Of a DNA stretch of 64,000 bases, positions 45,222 to 56,678 are shown one piece after another. Where the stretch lies: NCBI GenBank assembly GCA_963854735.1, contig OY978104.1:1116001-1180000 (forward strand). Reading direction: 5' to 3'. This DNA is from Marvania coccoides. Its lineage: Eukaryota; Chlorophyta; Trebouxiophyceae; Chlorellales; Chlorellaceae. The notes below the pieces were generated by a model that had not been told where the DNA came from, ran no database searches, and saw nothing but the letters and a program-made list of their open reading frames with translations. The translations under genes were made by a program, and so were the position numbers. Positions within the stretch are counted from its first letter, which is position 1. The number at the start of each line of letters is the position of its first letter.

Positions 45222-46565
45222 ATGGCGGAGGACATGCCGATGTGGAAGGGTGCGTTGCTAATTGTTTTTGCGAATTAATTTCGCATTATAAATGTGATTT
45301 GAAAGGAAAACTCACGTGTCCACGCTCACTTCCCCCTCCAGGCTTGTTTGAGTGGAGCATGAAGTACCAGGATGGCACACATGAGACCAGTCTCCCTGCC
45401 GGCCCCATGTCTGCCAACGACCGCCACTGGTGAGAACCACAGGGCCTCTTTGCTCCCATTTCTTTCCAAATTAAAAATAAAATAAAATACCCTGTATACA
45501 GCCAGTGTTAACCAAAATACACGAAATTTCACTTCTTCTTGCAAATTATTCCTTTGCCTGCCATTATCTCTCCCAACTGTTCTTCTCACACCGCCGCTGC
45601 CCCTTTCAAAAACATCACGCAGGCTGGAGAACGCGCTCAAGGGCGCCATGGTGGACCTGTCCAAGCGTATGCAGGACATCAACGAGACCCTGGCCGCGCC
45701 CTCCAACGAAAATCGGCCCGACCAGGCCGCGTTCCTGGCTGACAAGGAGCGCCTTCTGGAGGAGCTCATGGAGATCGTAGAAAACATCGATCAGGCCAAA
45801 GACCTGTCCACTATTGGAGGGTTACCCACCCTCGTCGCCCTGCTGCAGTGCCCGCACCCCTCGCTGCAGTGGCGTGCGGCAGAAGTGGTGGCGACCTGCG
45901 CCCAAAATAACCCAGAGGTGCAGGACACGTTCGTGAGCGGAGGCGTGCTGCCCGTGCTGTGGCCGCTGCTGGACCACGCCGTTACCTCCTGTCAAATCAA
46001 GGGGCTGCTGGCTGTGTCGTGTATGGTGAGGGGCCACCCGCCTTCGCTAGCTTGGTTTTGCCAGCAGGGCGGGGCGGCGAAAGTGGTGGAGATGCTGGCG
46101 GGACCGGACGCGCGGCTGCAGCGCAAGTGCCTGCAGATGCTGGACCATCTGATCGCCAAAGCGCCAGCGCAGGCGGCGGCGGCGTGCGGCGCGGCGGCTT
46201 CGCCCCCGCTGCTCACGCGGCTGACGCAGCTGGTGGCGGACGGGGAGGACTCTGATGTGCGCGCTGCGGCATTGCGGGTGGTGCTGCGGCTGGCGGGCGA
46301 TCGCGGGTGCGGGGGAGCGGTGCGGGGGGAGGCAGCGCTGGTGGCTTCGGTGGAGGCTGTGCCTTGCAAACTGGATGCGCTGCCTGAGGAGGAATGGGGA
46401 GGGGCGGAGGAGGAGGCGGAGCTGGCGAAACAGGTGCTGCAGGTGCTGGCTGGGGCTGGGGAGGAAGCGGCTGGGCAGCAGCAGCAGCCGGCATCTGCAG
46501 CAGCGGCAGCAGCGCCTGGCAGCATGCAAATGATCATGGCTCCGCCGCAGGAGACGTTTGAATGA
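45222..46565 (+). CDS. FES1: Hsp70 nucleotide-exchange factor FES1/HSPBP1
   Basis: Armadillo-type exchange factor for cytosolic Hsp70. Exons 45222-45249, 45342-45429 and 45623-46565 encode 352 residues; the first exon contributes only 28 coding nt. The N-terminus MPMWKGLFEWSMKYQDGT is the family signature. Armadillo helices follow (LVALLQCPHPSLQWRAAEVVATCAQNN, QIKGLLAVSCMVRGHPP, LQRKCLQMLDHLI). The C-terminal 80 residues are Ala/Glu/Gln-rich and probably disordered. It converges with AAR2, with 174 bp between stops. Confidence 0.92.
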
Positions 46566-46739
46566 TAGAGCAATGGCCTTGCATGTTAATAGTAGGTAAA
46601 AATTGATCATGGGACGTTTAGAAACGACATGAAAATGCGTGTCAAAACAACACGACAGACAGGAGAGGAAACGTGTTAGGGAAAAGCGCAACCATTATAA
46701 AATTTACGAGCTGTGACCCTTAAAGCGAGTAATGCATTC

Positions 46740-48278
46740 TCAATAGAAGCTCTCGGTGTCTCCCACCACGACAGGGCCGTCATCCTCATCCTCATCATCG
46801 ACCCCACCCCCGTCGTTCTCTCCTCCCAGCTCCTCCACCCGGCCAATGGCCCCGCACTCCCAGCCCAGCGCCGTGTGTAACAGGGAGGCCACGCCAGAGG
46901 CTGCTTGCCGCAGCGGTTCCGGCGCTGCTGCGCCTTCTGGCCCCATGACCCACCGCAGCCACCCAGTGGTGAGTCGCCTCAGAAACGAGTCTTCCAGAAG
47001 CTCTTCCACCATGGGGATGCCCAAAGGGGCAGCTTGCTGCTCAAGAGCACCTCCCTGCATAATTATCAATGCATTATAAAGTTGAAATAAATAAATAAAT
47101 CAGCGTTGCATGGTTCAACTTTGAATTTAATATATATTGTATATATACTCACCGGTGCAAGGGAATGCAGCAGCTGGGCATGCACAACTTCTAAAAAGCG
47201 GGTGAACAGGGGCGCGCGGTTGCCCAATGCCGCGTCTTTGCAGCCCAGCATGAGCGACAAAAACGCCTTCCACTGGGAAAAACCCTCAAGGGAGTGGCCC
47301 AGAAGAAAGGCCAGAAATGCAAATTGAAATTCCCCTACACGGTTGCAGTAATCCAGCAGAAAAAACCCAATTATAATAAAAACAAAACCTTTTTTTTATT
47401 AAAGCAATAATTTACTCACCTAAGAACTCGCTTTCGTTGCCGGCAAACTTGCTAAGCAAGATATCTTCTAGAACGCCGCTCTTATCCAAATTTAGAGATG
47501 TCAGCTCGCCGGGGGTCAGCCCCTGGCGCTTCACCAACCTTGGCAGCGGTGTGAAGTAACACCGCCCAGCATGCGCAGCACTGCTGCTTTCTTGTTGACC
47601 AACGTTCGACGCCCCCGCACCCGCTGCTTCCTTCTCGTCCCTGTTCTTTTGCAGCTGCGCCTCCAGGGCGGCCTCTGCAGCCGTGGCCGGACGTTTTTCT
47701 CCCAGGTCCCCGGCTTCTGCTAAAATGTTAATATTGCCGCCTACGGGCGCCACTCTGCCAAGCATTTTAGCGGTTACGTGCCACGCCAGCTGCTGCCACT
47801 GCGGGTAGGCTGCCAGGTTGTAAGGCGCCAGGTGGGCATCCAACTGGAAAGTTTTCACAGCTTGCTCCAGCGCAGCTGCCTGCTGCTCGTCGTCCACGCG
47901 CTGCATGATCTCTTCTTGGGGGTTCCATGACCATGCAGCGACCTCTCCGCCCCTCAGGCTCGTAAAGAAAGCGGTGGTTGGGCCGAAGCTGCCGTGAGCG
48001 TCCGCGGCGCTGTAAGATACAACATGGACTCCCGGAGGCACCATTTTGACGCCCTTGAACTTGGGCCCTACCAGGAAAGTCTGCGTAATGCAAAAAGGGG
48101 GATTTGTATACAAACATGGATAAAAATGAGGGGCGGTGGGTGTTAAAAAGCCTGCCTGCTGGTCCATGCCAATGGCGGTGCCCTCTGGCACGTCGAGCAG
48201 CACGATAGTGGCCCCTTTCGTGGCCAACTCGCGCGCGGTCTCTGCATTGATGCGCACGGAGTACGGCTGCTTCTCCAT
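46740..48278 (-). CDS. AAR2: AAR2 splicing-factor homologue
   Basis: Assembly chaperone of U5 snRNP that binds Prp8. Exons 48278-48156, 48080-47420, 47334-47153 and 47054-46740 encode 426 residues. Signatures are GATIVLLDVPEGTAIGMDQQ, VGPKFKGVKMVPPGVHVVSY, GPTTAFFTSL, the LDAHLAPY region and, after splicing, GEFQFAFLAFLLGHSLEGFSQWK. The C-terminus is acidic (DDEDEDDG). Intron 1 has a GC donor at 48155. It is 75 bp with no stop, so retained-intron transcripts would stay in frame. Start ATG 48278 is preferred; upstream in-frame sequence has no ATG. Confidence 0.92.
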
Positions 48279-48567
48279 CTTATTGATCACTTGAACCAAG
48301 CGGACTTGCAAATTTCTTGAGTCCAAGGATTTATTGAGCAGCTACAAAATATTTAAATATTTTTTTAATGTGAATGCATTGCTCCTTCACGCTTGGTTTG
48401 CAGTAAAATAATGTTCTCTAAAATAAAATAATAATAATTGACGGCCCTGCCTCGCTCTCCAGCTTTGTTAATATTTACTTTTCATAATCGAGACCTTGAT
48501 CTGCCCTTATATTTTGGGTTTGGCCCGTTGAGCTTCCTTCCTCACACCAGGCATCAGATTATTTAAG
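48279..48567. promoter_or_regulatory. Divergent promoter, AAR2 / EF-Ts
   Basis: 289 bp of AT-rich sequence between divergent starts. Confidence 0.45.
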
Positions 48568-49749
48568 ATGAGCGGCCTTCTGAGATTCAGGGCGCTGCTG
48601 CCCCGCCAGATGCTCAGCCCAGTGGATACTGGGCTTCTGGTTCCATCCACAGTTCGGTATTTCGCTGTAGCCCCCAACCAGATGGCCCTCATCAAACAGC
48701 TGCGCGAGCAGACTGGAGCCCCCATCGTAGACGTGAAATCCGCCCTGCAGACGTCAGATTGGGACATTGGTACGCTGGTTTCCGCCAACTCACCGCAGTC
48801 ATTGCATTTTTCTGAGCATAATTTCTCACCGCCGCCTCTGTTTTGCTCTGCTCTCCCCCTCTCTCATGCAGAAAAGGCCTCCACGGAGCTCCGAAAAAAG
48901 GGGCTCGCTGCTGCCAGCAAAAAGGCCTCTCGCCGCGCCGCCGAGGGCCTGGTGGGGTTGGCCTCCTCCCACACCGCTGCCGCCGTCGTAGAAATCAACT
49001 CAGAGACAGATTTCGTGGCCAGAAACGACCAGTTCAAGGGCCTCATGTCCCGTGCAGCCGCCGCAGTGCTGTCTCTGGACACCGCAGCCGGCCCTGTGAT
49101 CGAATTAGCAGCCCTGGAGTCAGCTGCCGTGGACGGTGGATGCACTTTAGGCGAAGCAGTGGCTGACGTGGCTGGCACGGTGCGGGAGAACATCCGTTTG
49201 CGTCGCGGGTTCCGCTTGGAGGTGCCTCCTGGCTCTGCAGGCGTCGTCGGCACCTACCTGCATGCTGCCGTTGCCCCCGGCATGGGCAGAATTGCCTCCA
49301 TGGTGCTGCTGGAGCACCCACCCGCGCCCTCGCTGAGTCCCGAGGGCGCGGAGGCCGTGAGGGGGCTGGCCCACGAGCTGGCGATGCACGCTGTGGGTGC
49401 TGTGCCTAGGTATTTGAGTAGAGAAGAGGTCCCTGCTGCCGCTTTGGATGCTGAGCGTGCTGTGCTGACGGAGCAGGCAGCACGGTCGGGCAAGCCGGCG
49501 GGTATTGTGGACAAGATGGTGCAGGGGCGGATGAGCAAGTTCTACGAGGATGCGTGCCTGTTGGAGCAGCCGTTCATCATGGACGATAAGAAGAAAGTGA
49601 AGGAGGTGGTGGCGGCGGCGGGCAAGGAAGCTGGGGTGCAGCTGTCGCTGACGCGGTTTTTGCGGGTGCAGGTGGGCGAGGGGCTGGAGGAGGAGGCGGG
49701 GAAGAAAGATTTTGCAGCCGAGGTGGCGGAGATGGCAGCGACACGATGA
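48568..49749 (+). CDS. TSFM: Elongation factor Ts, mitochondrial
   Basis: GDP/GTP exchange factor for organellar EF-Tu. Exons 48568-48769 and 48872-49749 encode 359 residues. The N-terminus is Arg/Leu/Ser-rich without acidic residues, ending near RYFAVAPN, a mitochondrial-type presequence. The UBA-like head carries LIKQLREQTGAPIVDVKSAL and SDWDI-EKASTELRKKGLAAA, joined across the intron. The core has INSETDFVARNDQFKGL, and the C-terminal dimerisation half follows. Chlorophyte plastid EF-Ts usually has S1 domains, absent here. The 102-bp intron has no stop in frame. Confidence 0.92.
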   Translation: MSGLLRFRALLPRQMLSPVDTGLLVPSTVRYFAVAPNQMALIKQLREQTGAPIVDVKSALQTSDWDIGTLVSANSPQSLHFSEHNFSPPPLFCSALPLSHAEKASTELRKKGLAAASKKASRRAAEGLVGLASSHTAAAVVEINSETDFVARNDQFKGLMSRAAAAVLSLDTAAGPVIELAALESAAVDGGCTLGEAVADVAGTVRENIRLRRGFRLEVPPGSAGVVGTYLHAAVAPGMGRIASMVLLEHPPAPSLSPEGAEAVRGLAHELAMHAVGAVPRYLSREEVPAAALDAERAVLTEQAARSGKPAGIVDKMVQGRMSKFYEDACLLEQPFIMDDKKKVKEVVAAAGKEAGVQLSLTRFLRVQVGEGLEEEAGKKDFAAEVAEMAATR

Positions 49750-50065
49750 TTGAAGCGAGTTTCCTTTCCTCTTTATAGAGAAAAAGAGAGAACTGCTTTG
49801 AGTTTTACGCTTACACGTTTCATTTATTTTTTTGCTAATTGGCAGAGAAAAAACATTAAAAACATTCCCCACATTACGAGGGGGCACACAACCCTCAATT
49901 TTATTTTAACGCACGTCTGAAGAAATTTTGAAACCTAAAAACTAATCCTACAACCGTCGTCACGCTTAGAGGGGGACAAGCATTGAAACTTGTTCCGCTA
50001 CATTTTGTTGTTCTTGTTGAATACAAAAAAATCATTCTCGAAGCACGCCCAACCATCAACATTAT
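49750..50065. other. Convergent intergenic spacer
   Basis: 316 bp between EF-Ts and GH28 stops. AT-rich; nothing recognised. Confidence 0.4.
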
Positions 50066-51931
50066 TCACCGCTGTTGGGCGATGGAAGCAGCAGTTGCTA
50101 CGCTGTAAATAGGCTCCTCTGACTCCTCTTCTTCCCACGGTAGCCGAGCCCGCACCAGCACGTTGTCCATCGACATGCCGGCCACGTGATCTGTGTATAC
50201 CTGCTGCTTCCAGTCTGGACGCGTTGGTTTAGTGTAGGTGATCATTACGTCGTCCAGTGCTATGTCTGATGCCTGCTCCACCCACAGCGCCGCCGTCATC
50301 CCGCTCCTCTTCACGTCAAGCACCCCAGGACGGTAGTCCTGCATTTCAAGTAAACGAAGAAAGCATTCGTTTAGAATTCTTTTAGAAGTATGGAACAGGA
50401 AAACCATGAAACGTTGGGTGCAAAAACTTGAAGGCAGATTCCAATTCCATTAGAGGTCAGGTGTGCTTTCTTGCCTGATAGCCGCCAGGCCAGTCGCTGA
50501 GATTGTCCAGCCACAGCTCCATTCTGCTGATCACCACCTCCGCCACGCTGCCAGGGATGCCTCCCCCAGAGATGAAAATCCCATTCTCGCTGGTGGCAAC
50601 TATGTCGGTGAAACTGATGTTGCGCACCAAACCCACTGGGGAGTCTGCAAACCGAGGGGCAGCGGTGACATAGATCGCCTCGGAGGCGCCCCACCACGAG
50701 AATTCCTCGTGGTGCAGGTCCATCATAATGCGGGAGAATGAAACATTGGTGATGCTGCCGCCGTCACGCAGCTGGATGCCCAGTCCCCTGTGGGTGCCAC
50801 CGTGGATCTCCAGGTCGTCGAACGTCATGTTGAGCATGTCCGCTACGCTCTCGCTGCCGATCTTCACCTGAAAATCAACGCATTGTATGAAAAAGGGGGG
50901 GGGGGGGGGGGGGGGTAAATTTTGCTTTTCAAAAATTAATGCAAATTGTGAATACAGCCAAAATAAAACCCAAAATTTCCAATCTTACCGCGCACGCTCG
51001 GGACCGCAGCCTGCAGTTCGTCACCCGCAGCCGCTGCACCGGCGTTCCTGGCACCGTGGTTTTGATGCAAATGGCGTCGTCAGCAGTGTCAATGTCGCAC
51101 TCCCTGATCTCCACATCGCTGGAAGAATCCACGTCAATGCCGTCGTTGTTAAACACGGTCCAGTCTCCGCGAATCGTGATCTCCTGAATGGCCACCCTCT
51201 GAGAGGCAATAACGTGGATGGTCCAGTAGACGGGGTCGACAATTCTGACCCCGAAAAGCAGTACGTCGGTGGATTCCACTACGCCCACCATGCGAGGGCG
51301 GCACTCCCAGAGGTTGAAGCACGAGGGGTCTTGGAATTGGCGCAGCACAGCGCGGTCGGGGAGGTGGCCAGTGATGTAGCGCCGAGCCTGGCCATCGATG
51401 GTGCCGCCGCCGGAGAGGGAGCAGCCAGAGCAGTTGCGAAAGTGAAGAAGATACCTGCATCGAAAATGGCAACACATTTGTGGTTTGAGAGGGGAATTTT
51501 AGAGGGATTTTCCCCCAATATTCTATCGTACAATTTATAGAACTAAAACTGGCTTACCAATGATTTTGGGGCCCAGGGTAGGCGGCACGCTCGGTCGCTG
51601 CCAGCAGGGTCACGCCCACCGGGATGTGGACATGCACTGAGCCAGTGAGCAGAATAGCGCCAGTTGAGAAATTTCCCGCCTTGTCGAAATACACGGTGCC
51701 CCCAGGGTTGCATGCATTCACTGCTGCTTGGATGCCGGCGGTAGCGTTGTCCGCGTTATCCACGTACTTGGAAACGTAGCACATGGGCTGAGGGAGGGGC
51801 GGCGCAGGGGGGCGAGAGGCGGGAGAAGTCCATGACCACGCGCTGTCTTTTTCTGCGTTGGCCAGCGAGGTAAAAACTCCTCCCAGAGCTAAAGCAAAAT
51901 ACAGGCACCGCGCTGCGGTGCGCACAGCCAT
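50066..51931 (-). CDS. GH28 polygalacturonase-like protein with non-canonical site
   Basis: Exons 51931-51558, 51454-50989, 50867-50475 and 50338-50066 encode 501 residues. A signal peptide (CLYFALALGGVFTSLANA) marks a secreted or wall protein. GH28 features are: the N-terminal FDKAGNFSTGAILLTGSVHVHI, the catalytic carboxylates in FNNDGIDVDSSSDVEI and DTADDAICIK, and beta-helix rungs through ISFTDIVATSENGIFISGG. The usual GHG is replaced by a Ser-Arg-Ala-Cys segment before KIGSES, and the RIK motif is not evident. Activity on standard polygalacturonan is therefore uncertain. Intron 3 uses a GC donor (50474); intron 2 contains a long poly-C tract. Confidence 0.87.
50895..50915. repeat. Poly-G/C homopolymer in GH28 intron 2
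   Basis: About 21 G on the plus strand, poly-C on the coding strand, about 27 nt before the 3' splice site. Confidence 0.85.
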
Positions 51932-52476
51932 GGCTTTAACGACAATTTTAAAAATGCGATGCCACGAAATTCAATTAAAAAAATGAAATAGCGATATGGG
52001 TCGGCCCCATTTGATTAAAATTTGATTGTATAAATTCGAAGATTGATCTTTTGACTTTTGCTTTTGACAATAGATAAAATTCAAGCTTGTTGGGCCGAAG
52101 GGCGGAATCGCAAGTTGAAATGTAGCTTTGTTAATGCACTAACAGACCAGGTAAAGGCTGCAACACGCCATTATATGAGGCTTCGGCATGCACGCCATAG
52201 GGTTTTGCATTTAGATAAGTTTTCGTTTTAGCTCCGGCGGTTGCGGTACAGTGCACTTTATTTCTTGTCCTCTGGCTATTTGTCATTAGTTATTAAACGA
52301 ATAAATACTGTGTACATCCCCAATGATCGCAAATCAGAGCGGTTACATTGTGGCAATATGAAAAAACGAAATTATCCCGCCAACGCAAATATTGAACAGA
52401 CAGAAGAAGAATTGCAACTCAAGAAAGGTTATGCAATTTTAATACAGTTCACAACAATTCCGTCATACAAACAATG
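51932..52476. other. Intergenic region
   Basis: 545 bp of AT-rich sequence between the GH28 start and the GT77 stop. No gene recognised. Confidence 0.45.
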
Positions 52477-54458
52477 CTACCGCTGAGCACCTGAAAATGC
52501 CAGGCTGGCAGGACACTTCTCAAAATTTGCCTCAAGGCCCGGCTGCTTGAGCTCCAGCGGGACGCAGCGGTCGACGCCAGAGCCCAGAGCGCAGCTGCTG
52601 TCCATGTGGGGACATTCGCAGTCGTCGTCGATAAACCAGAACCCCGCCTTCCGCAGCACCTCTGTTTTATATTTCACTCTGTCACCGTCGTTGGGTGTGC
52701 AGATGGGGTGCATGTAGAGCAGATCTGGATGGCAGGGGTCTACCTGGGGCACGGGGAAGGTGCCACTGAGGGCACAGTGGTTGGGGGAGTCCTTAAACCT
52801 ACATGCATGGGCGGCGAGGAAGAACGATGTGAACTTTTGTTGTATTCTTCAGATGTGCTTGGTCTGAAAAACGAAGCTTACCAAGGCGGCGTGTAGCTCC
52901 GCATAATGGCACGTGAAGCCACGTCAACTGAGGACTCTTTTGCGCGGGCAACAGCGGCGTAACGGCACGAATCCACCGAGTTACACAGCGAGAAATTTCC
53001 CGAGCGGTGCAACATGGCCAGCCCATTCTGCGAAAACATATGATGCAATGCGCGTTAATTTAAAAACTTCCAAGCACACGCGTGTATTATATTTAATATT
53101 TAATTTAATATTGTGTTGCTGCTCACCTGGTTTCCGCCATGGCCCACGCCCCAAGCGGTCAACCCCACCCACGCCTCCATGAATGCCTTGCCCTCTGGAG
53201 TAGGCAGCACGACATAGTTGCCGCTGTTCACCGGGGACTTTGTTTCGTCGCTGCTTTCCACCTGGAACGCCGCGTCGGCGCCGCTTTCGCGAATAAAGGC
53301 AAGGTACGAGCCCCACACCGGCTTGGCGGTGTAAGCCAGGTCAATATCGCTCGAGTGGACCGCAAAGCCGTTCTTTACGAGTAAATTAACGACCGCTGGT
53401 TTTAACCACATGACGCGGTTGTAGTCGGTGCTTTCAAACACTAAGGTCTGGGACAGGTCGTCTTTTGCAGCACGCGCTGTTGTTTTTGCCGACGGGGCGG
53501 TAGTGGTGTTCTCTGCGTGCTCGGGGGTGGGTGCAGGGGGTCCAGGGAGGAACTTGGAAGCGTCAGCGCAGGGGAGGTTGAGATCCAGGCAGGTTTGCAG
53601 GTCCTCGTGCGTCCATGTAGCAACGATGAAATTTTCAACGCCACCAAATTTTACCAGCGAGTAAACTGCAAATAAATAGGCCGACACCATGGTAAGCTTG
53701 TCTGTATTAACATCCAACACGGCATACTGAAATAACCCAGGACGTTTTCTCACTGCTGTTTTGCAACAGGTGGACCATTTTGCGGCTGAAGAAAGCAACC
53801 GTTAGCGCCTTGGGTTGGGCTCCCTTGGGCTGCGCTCTGAGCTCCGCCAGTGCCATCAGATCGTGTGTGTTGGCGTAGTTTAAATGCTGATACCGTGAGG
53901 GCAGCAGCCATGGCGCAGCCAGGAACAGCGGGGCATCGGCGAGCTCAGGGCGTGTCTCTAGAATTTTCGGGCTGGTTCTAAGGGTGTACAGCACATCCAT
54001 TGTGATTTTTGGAGGGTTAGCAGGGTTGGTGGAGAGCAGCGCCAGAGCAGTCAGGGCCTCGGCGCGCAGCATTGAGGCAGCGGTTTCACTGGAGCCGCAA
54101 CAGCACCTGATTGAGAATATAAACGGCTGATCAATGCGGAAATTAAGTTGTTATACTTTTTGTTGCTTTGCATGCTGTCGATAAATGTGACGGAAATCAC
54201 ACCGACGACAAAAAGACCGCTGAGGATTTAAAGTACGCGTTGTCGTGCAGCTGCTTTGTGGGATTGCGATCACCTGTTTGGGAGCAAGCACATGGCAAGA
54301 ATGGAGGAAATGCTCAAGAGGGCGATAACGACGCTCCAAAGGCGCCTTGGGGAGCTCATTGCGGCCAGCCTCCCCCCAGCGGACCGACTTGCTTCAAATA
54401 TTGGGAGTTTACTGGACTCTGGAGAGCAGCTCCGAGTTCGGAAAAGCTCTTGCTTCAT
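52477..54458 (-). CDS. GT77-type (nucleotide-diphospho-sugar) glycosyltransferase
   Basis: Exons 54458-54274, 54106-53754, 53665-53127, 53027-52882 and 52798-52477 encode 514 residues. Exon 1 supplies a type II anchor (LWSVVIALLSISSILAMCLL). The catalytic region shows LTVAFFSRKMVHLLQ joined to NSIYSLVKFGGVENFIVATW, a DxD-type SSDIDLAY, AFQVESSDETKSPVNSGNYV, WGVGHGGNQNGLAML and late cysteine pairs (CECPHMDSSC). These fit GT77 enzymes, which add arabinose, xylose or galactose in plant walls. The acceptor at 53666 was chosen over nearer AGs because only it keeps frame and family spacing. Two in-frame start codons are possible (54458 or about 54357). Confidence 0.82.
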
Positions 54459-55119
54459 GGCAACCTTGACACCACTTTCAAACTTGGGCAGAATATAACA
54501 GCAGCAAGTGAGCCGGAATCGGCGAGCTCCCCTCGGAGCAGCTTAACGAGCTATATAAATTTAATGTCAATTAAGAGATTGCTTGAAACGCGGTTTTATT
54601 AGAGCAACCCTGGGCAGCATGATGAGCGTGGGCACTAGAAAGCGCCTCTGAGAAGGCTGGTATGCATTCAATTTATATGTCAACATAATTTGATGCGTGC
54701 TCAGCTTCTAAGGGTACAGCAGGGACTTGGCATGCTCGATTTACTATATCAAAGCCCGTACGGGGTGGGCAGGCAGATTCATCCTATTCTAGTCTCCATC
54801 TCTGAGATGTCCCTCAGAGATATTCGCCCCACCATGCCACCACGTAAGCTGCGTGCCGTCTGCCAGCCATGATAAGTTTGCTACAAAGTGGTCTGGGCCC
54901 TGTATGGCCTGCGGTGGTCGAAGTGCGAAGTACTTCAAAATGTATTGTATCGGGCGGGCTGGCGACTGTATTTTTTTTATTACGAATGCAAAGAATAAAT
55001 TAAAACCCAACTACAATGCAGCATTAATTGAACTACGATGCGGTTCAACGACGATCAAATCGAACATGGCTTCATTGAGGAAGCCAACAAAGTAGCAGGA
55101 AGCGTCGATCAGTGGTGCA
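54459..55119. other. Intergenic region, divergent promoters
   Basis: 661 bp between the GT77 and membrane-protein starts. Short open frames lack codon bias. A missed upstream exon of the membrane protein cannot be excluded. Confidence 0.4.
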
Positions 55120-56064
55120 ATGGCAAGTGTCGTACATCATGGATCCACAGAGTTCCAAAGAGAATTGCACACAAAGGAGGAGAGAAAAACTTCAAAAATG
55201 GCATTCGTATCAAAGCTTTTCGGGGGCCTTATTTTCACCCAATGCCTCTTTCATCCTGCAGTTTGTATGGTTGGCCTGTCTCTCTTCTCTTTGAACCGCC
55301 TGACGACCCACCCGGACATCGATTCCCACACCGCGGGCTTTATGCCGTTTCGTCTCACCGCCATCAGCTGTGCCTGGCTCCCCCTCATGGCCTACCTTTA
55401 CACCTTTCACGCCCACTGGTACACTCGCTACCGCCAGCCCCTCGTTTTCCTGCGCAAGATCTCCTCGGTCGCCGTCGCCATCAGCTGCCACACCTTTGAC
55501 CAGCCGGCGCTGCCCTTTGCAGCAGCAGGACCGCCCTCGTGCGGCTCCCACCCCCTGGGCTCCTTGATGGCCTCCACCCTCAGCATCGCGTCCCACCCGC
55601 TGCTACTCTCCATTGGGTTCCGAAACTTTCTTCTGTGGCACTTGGTGGGGCAGGCGGCCATGACAGCGCTGTGGGTGCGAACCTCCGCGCAGATGTGCCA
55701 AGGCGCCATGGCACAGTCGTTGCGCATGGGGACGCAGGCGCTTGCCGCTTTCTCACCTACATGGGCGAGTCGCCTGCTGGCATGCATGGACCGAGACCCC
55801 TCCCTGGCCTGTACGATCTATTGCGTCACCATGCAGGTGGCCATCGGGTTTATGGCCGCCACAGCGCTGAACTACGCTATTGAGCTGCGGGCGAGACGGC
55901 TGTTTGCGTCCACTTGCCAGGGCCCCCGCCGAGCTGAGATGTGTCGGTTCAAGTGGACATCTTTCAGGCAGAGGGACACATTGAACGTGGCGTTGGTGTC
56001 TTTGATGATGGTGGGGGTGGAGGCGCTGTCGGTGGTCGAGGGAGCGGCGGTGCAGCGACGGTGA
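55120..56064 (+). CDS. Multi-pass membrane protein, family unknown
   Basis: A single open exon of 314 residues from 55120, or 288 from the in-frame ATG at 55198. The latter is where GC-rich coding composition begins and is my preference for the true start. Five or six hydrophobic segments are visible, for example IFTQCLFHPAVCMVGLSLFSL, LTAISCAWLPLMAYLYTF, FLLWHLVGQAAMTALWV and YCVTMQVAIGFMAATALNYAI. No transporter or enzyme motif was recognised. The C-terminal RRLFASTCQGPRRAE and the final VEALSVVEG helix complete it. Its general build resembles the partial protein at the right edge, without clear sequence identity. Confidence 0.65.
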   Translation: MASVVHHGSTEFQRELHTKEERKTSKMAFVSKLFGGLIFTQCLFHPAVCMVGLSLFSLNRLTTHPDIDSHTAGFMPFRLTAISCAWLPLMAYLYTFHAHWYTRYRQPLVFLRKISSVAVAISCHTFDQPALPFAAAGPPSCGSHPLGSLMASTLSIASHPLLLSIGFRNFLLWHLVGQAAMTALWVRTSAQMCQGAMAQSLRMGTQALAAFSPTWASRLLACMDRDPSLACTIYCVTMQVAIGFMAATALNYAIELRARRLFASTCQGPRRAEMCRFKWTSFRQRDTLNVALVSLMMVGVEALSVVEGAAVQRR

Positions 56065-56678
56065 AAGAACGGGAAAAAATGCTCGAAAAGGATCTTCATT
56101 TTAAAAGAGGAATTGCTGCTCTGGCGAATTTGGTGGGCGGGGAAAGATTTCAATGCGATGAATGATGCAAGTTTGGACAATCTGGGTTCAGGCTGCAATG
56201 TGGGCGGGGGTGTCTCCCTCAAAGCTGGATTTTTCTTCTTATACTTTTTTTCATTCAATTTCTTTCATTTTTCTTCGCTGTATTTATGTTTTATACTTGT
56301 TTTTTATTCGTATTGTATTGAGCATCGCTTTTGAATTGACTTACTGTTTTAGTTCCCTACTTTCTTAATAATTACAATGTCGACCCACCTATCTCTTTTT
56401 TGTGTTCTACTCTTTGTATTTTGTACACACCATTTCTGAGAATCTGAGAAGATATTAAAAAGGGCAATTGAACGTAAATGATAAACACAACTTTGTTGAA
56501 AGCTGTACCTTGGCCGGCTTGCAGCGGGGAAAGACTTTCAGAGCATACCCCCGCTGCCGCCAGCACGCAGGGAATGAAACGCGCGCGTATTTACAGAAGC
56601 ATGCGGGAAAAAATGACGTTAAAAAAATCAAGTAAACGAAGGAATTAAAGGGAGGAGTATACCACGTTTTTTTCTCTT
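56065..56678. other. Convergent intergenic region
   Basis: 614 bp between stops, T-rich and then A-rich. No gene recognised. Confidence 0.45.

Noticed and set aside
46047..46691. Minus-strand open frame opposite FES1
   Set aside because: Antisense shadow of the FES1 armadillo exon, with a Ser/His/Arg-rich composition typical of such shadows.
49147..49887. Minus-strand open frame of 246 codons opposite EF-Ts
   Set aside because: Antisense of conserved EF-Ts coding sequence; no family match.
53666..53753. GT77 exon 3 starting earlier, at YAVLDVNTDK
   Set aside because: The open frame continues leftward, but the nearby donor and acceptor phases give a stop. The acceptor at 53666 keeps frame and the family spacing.
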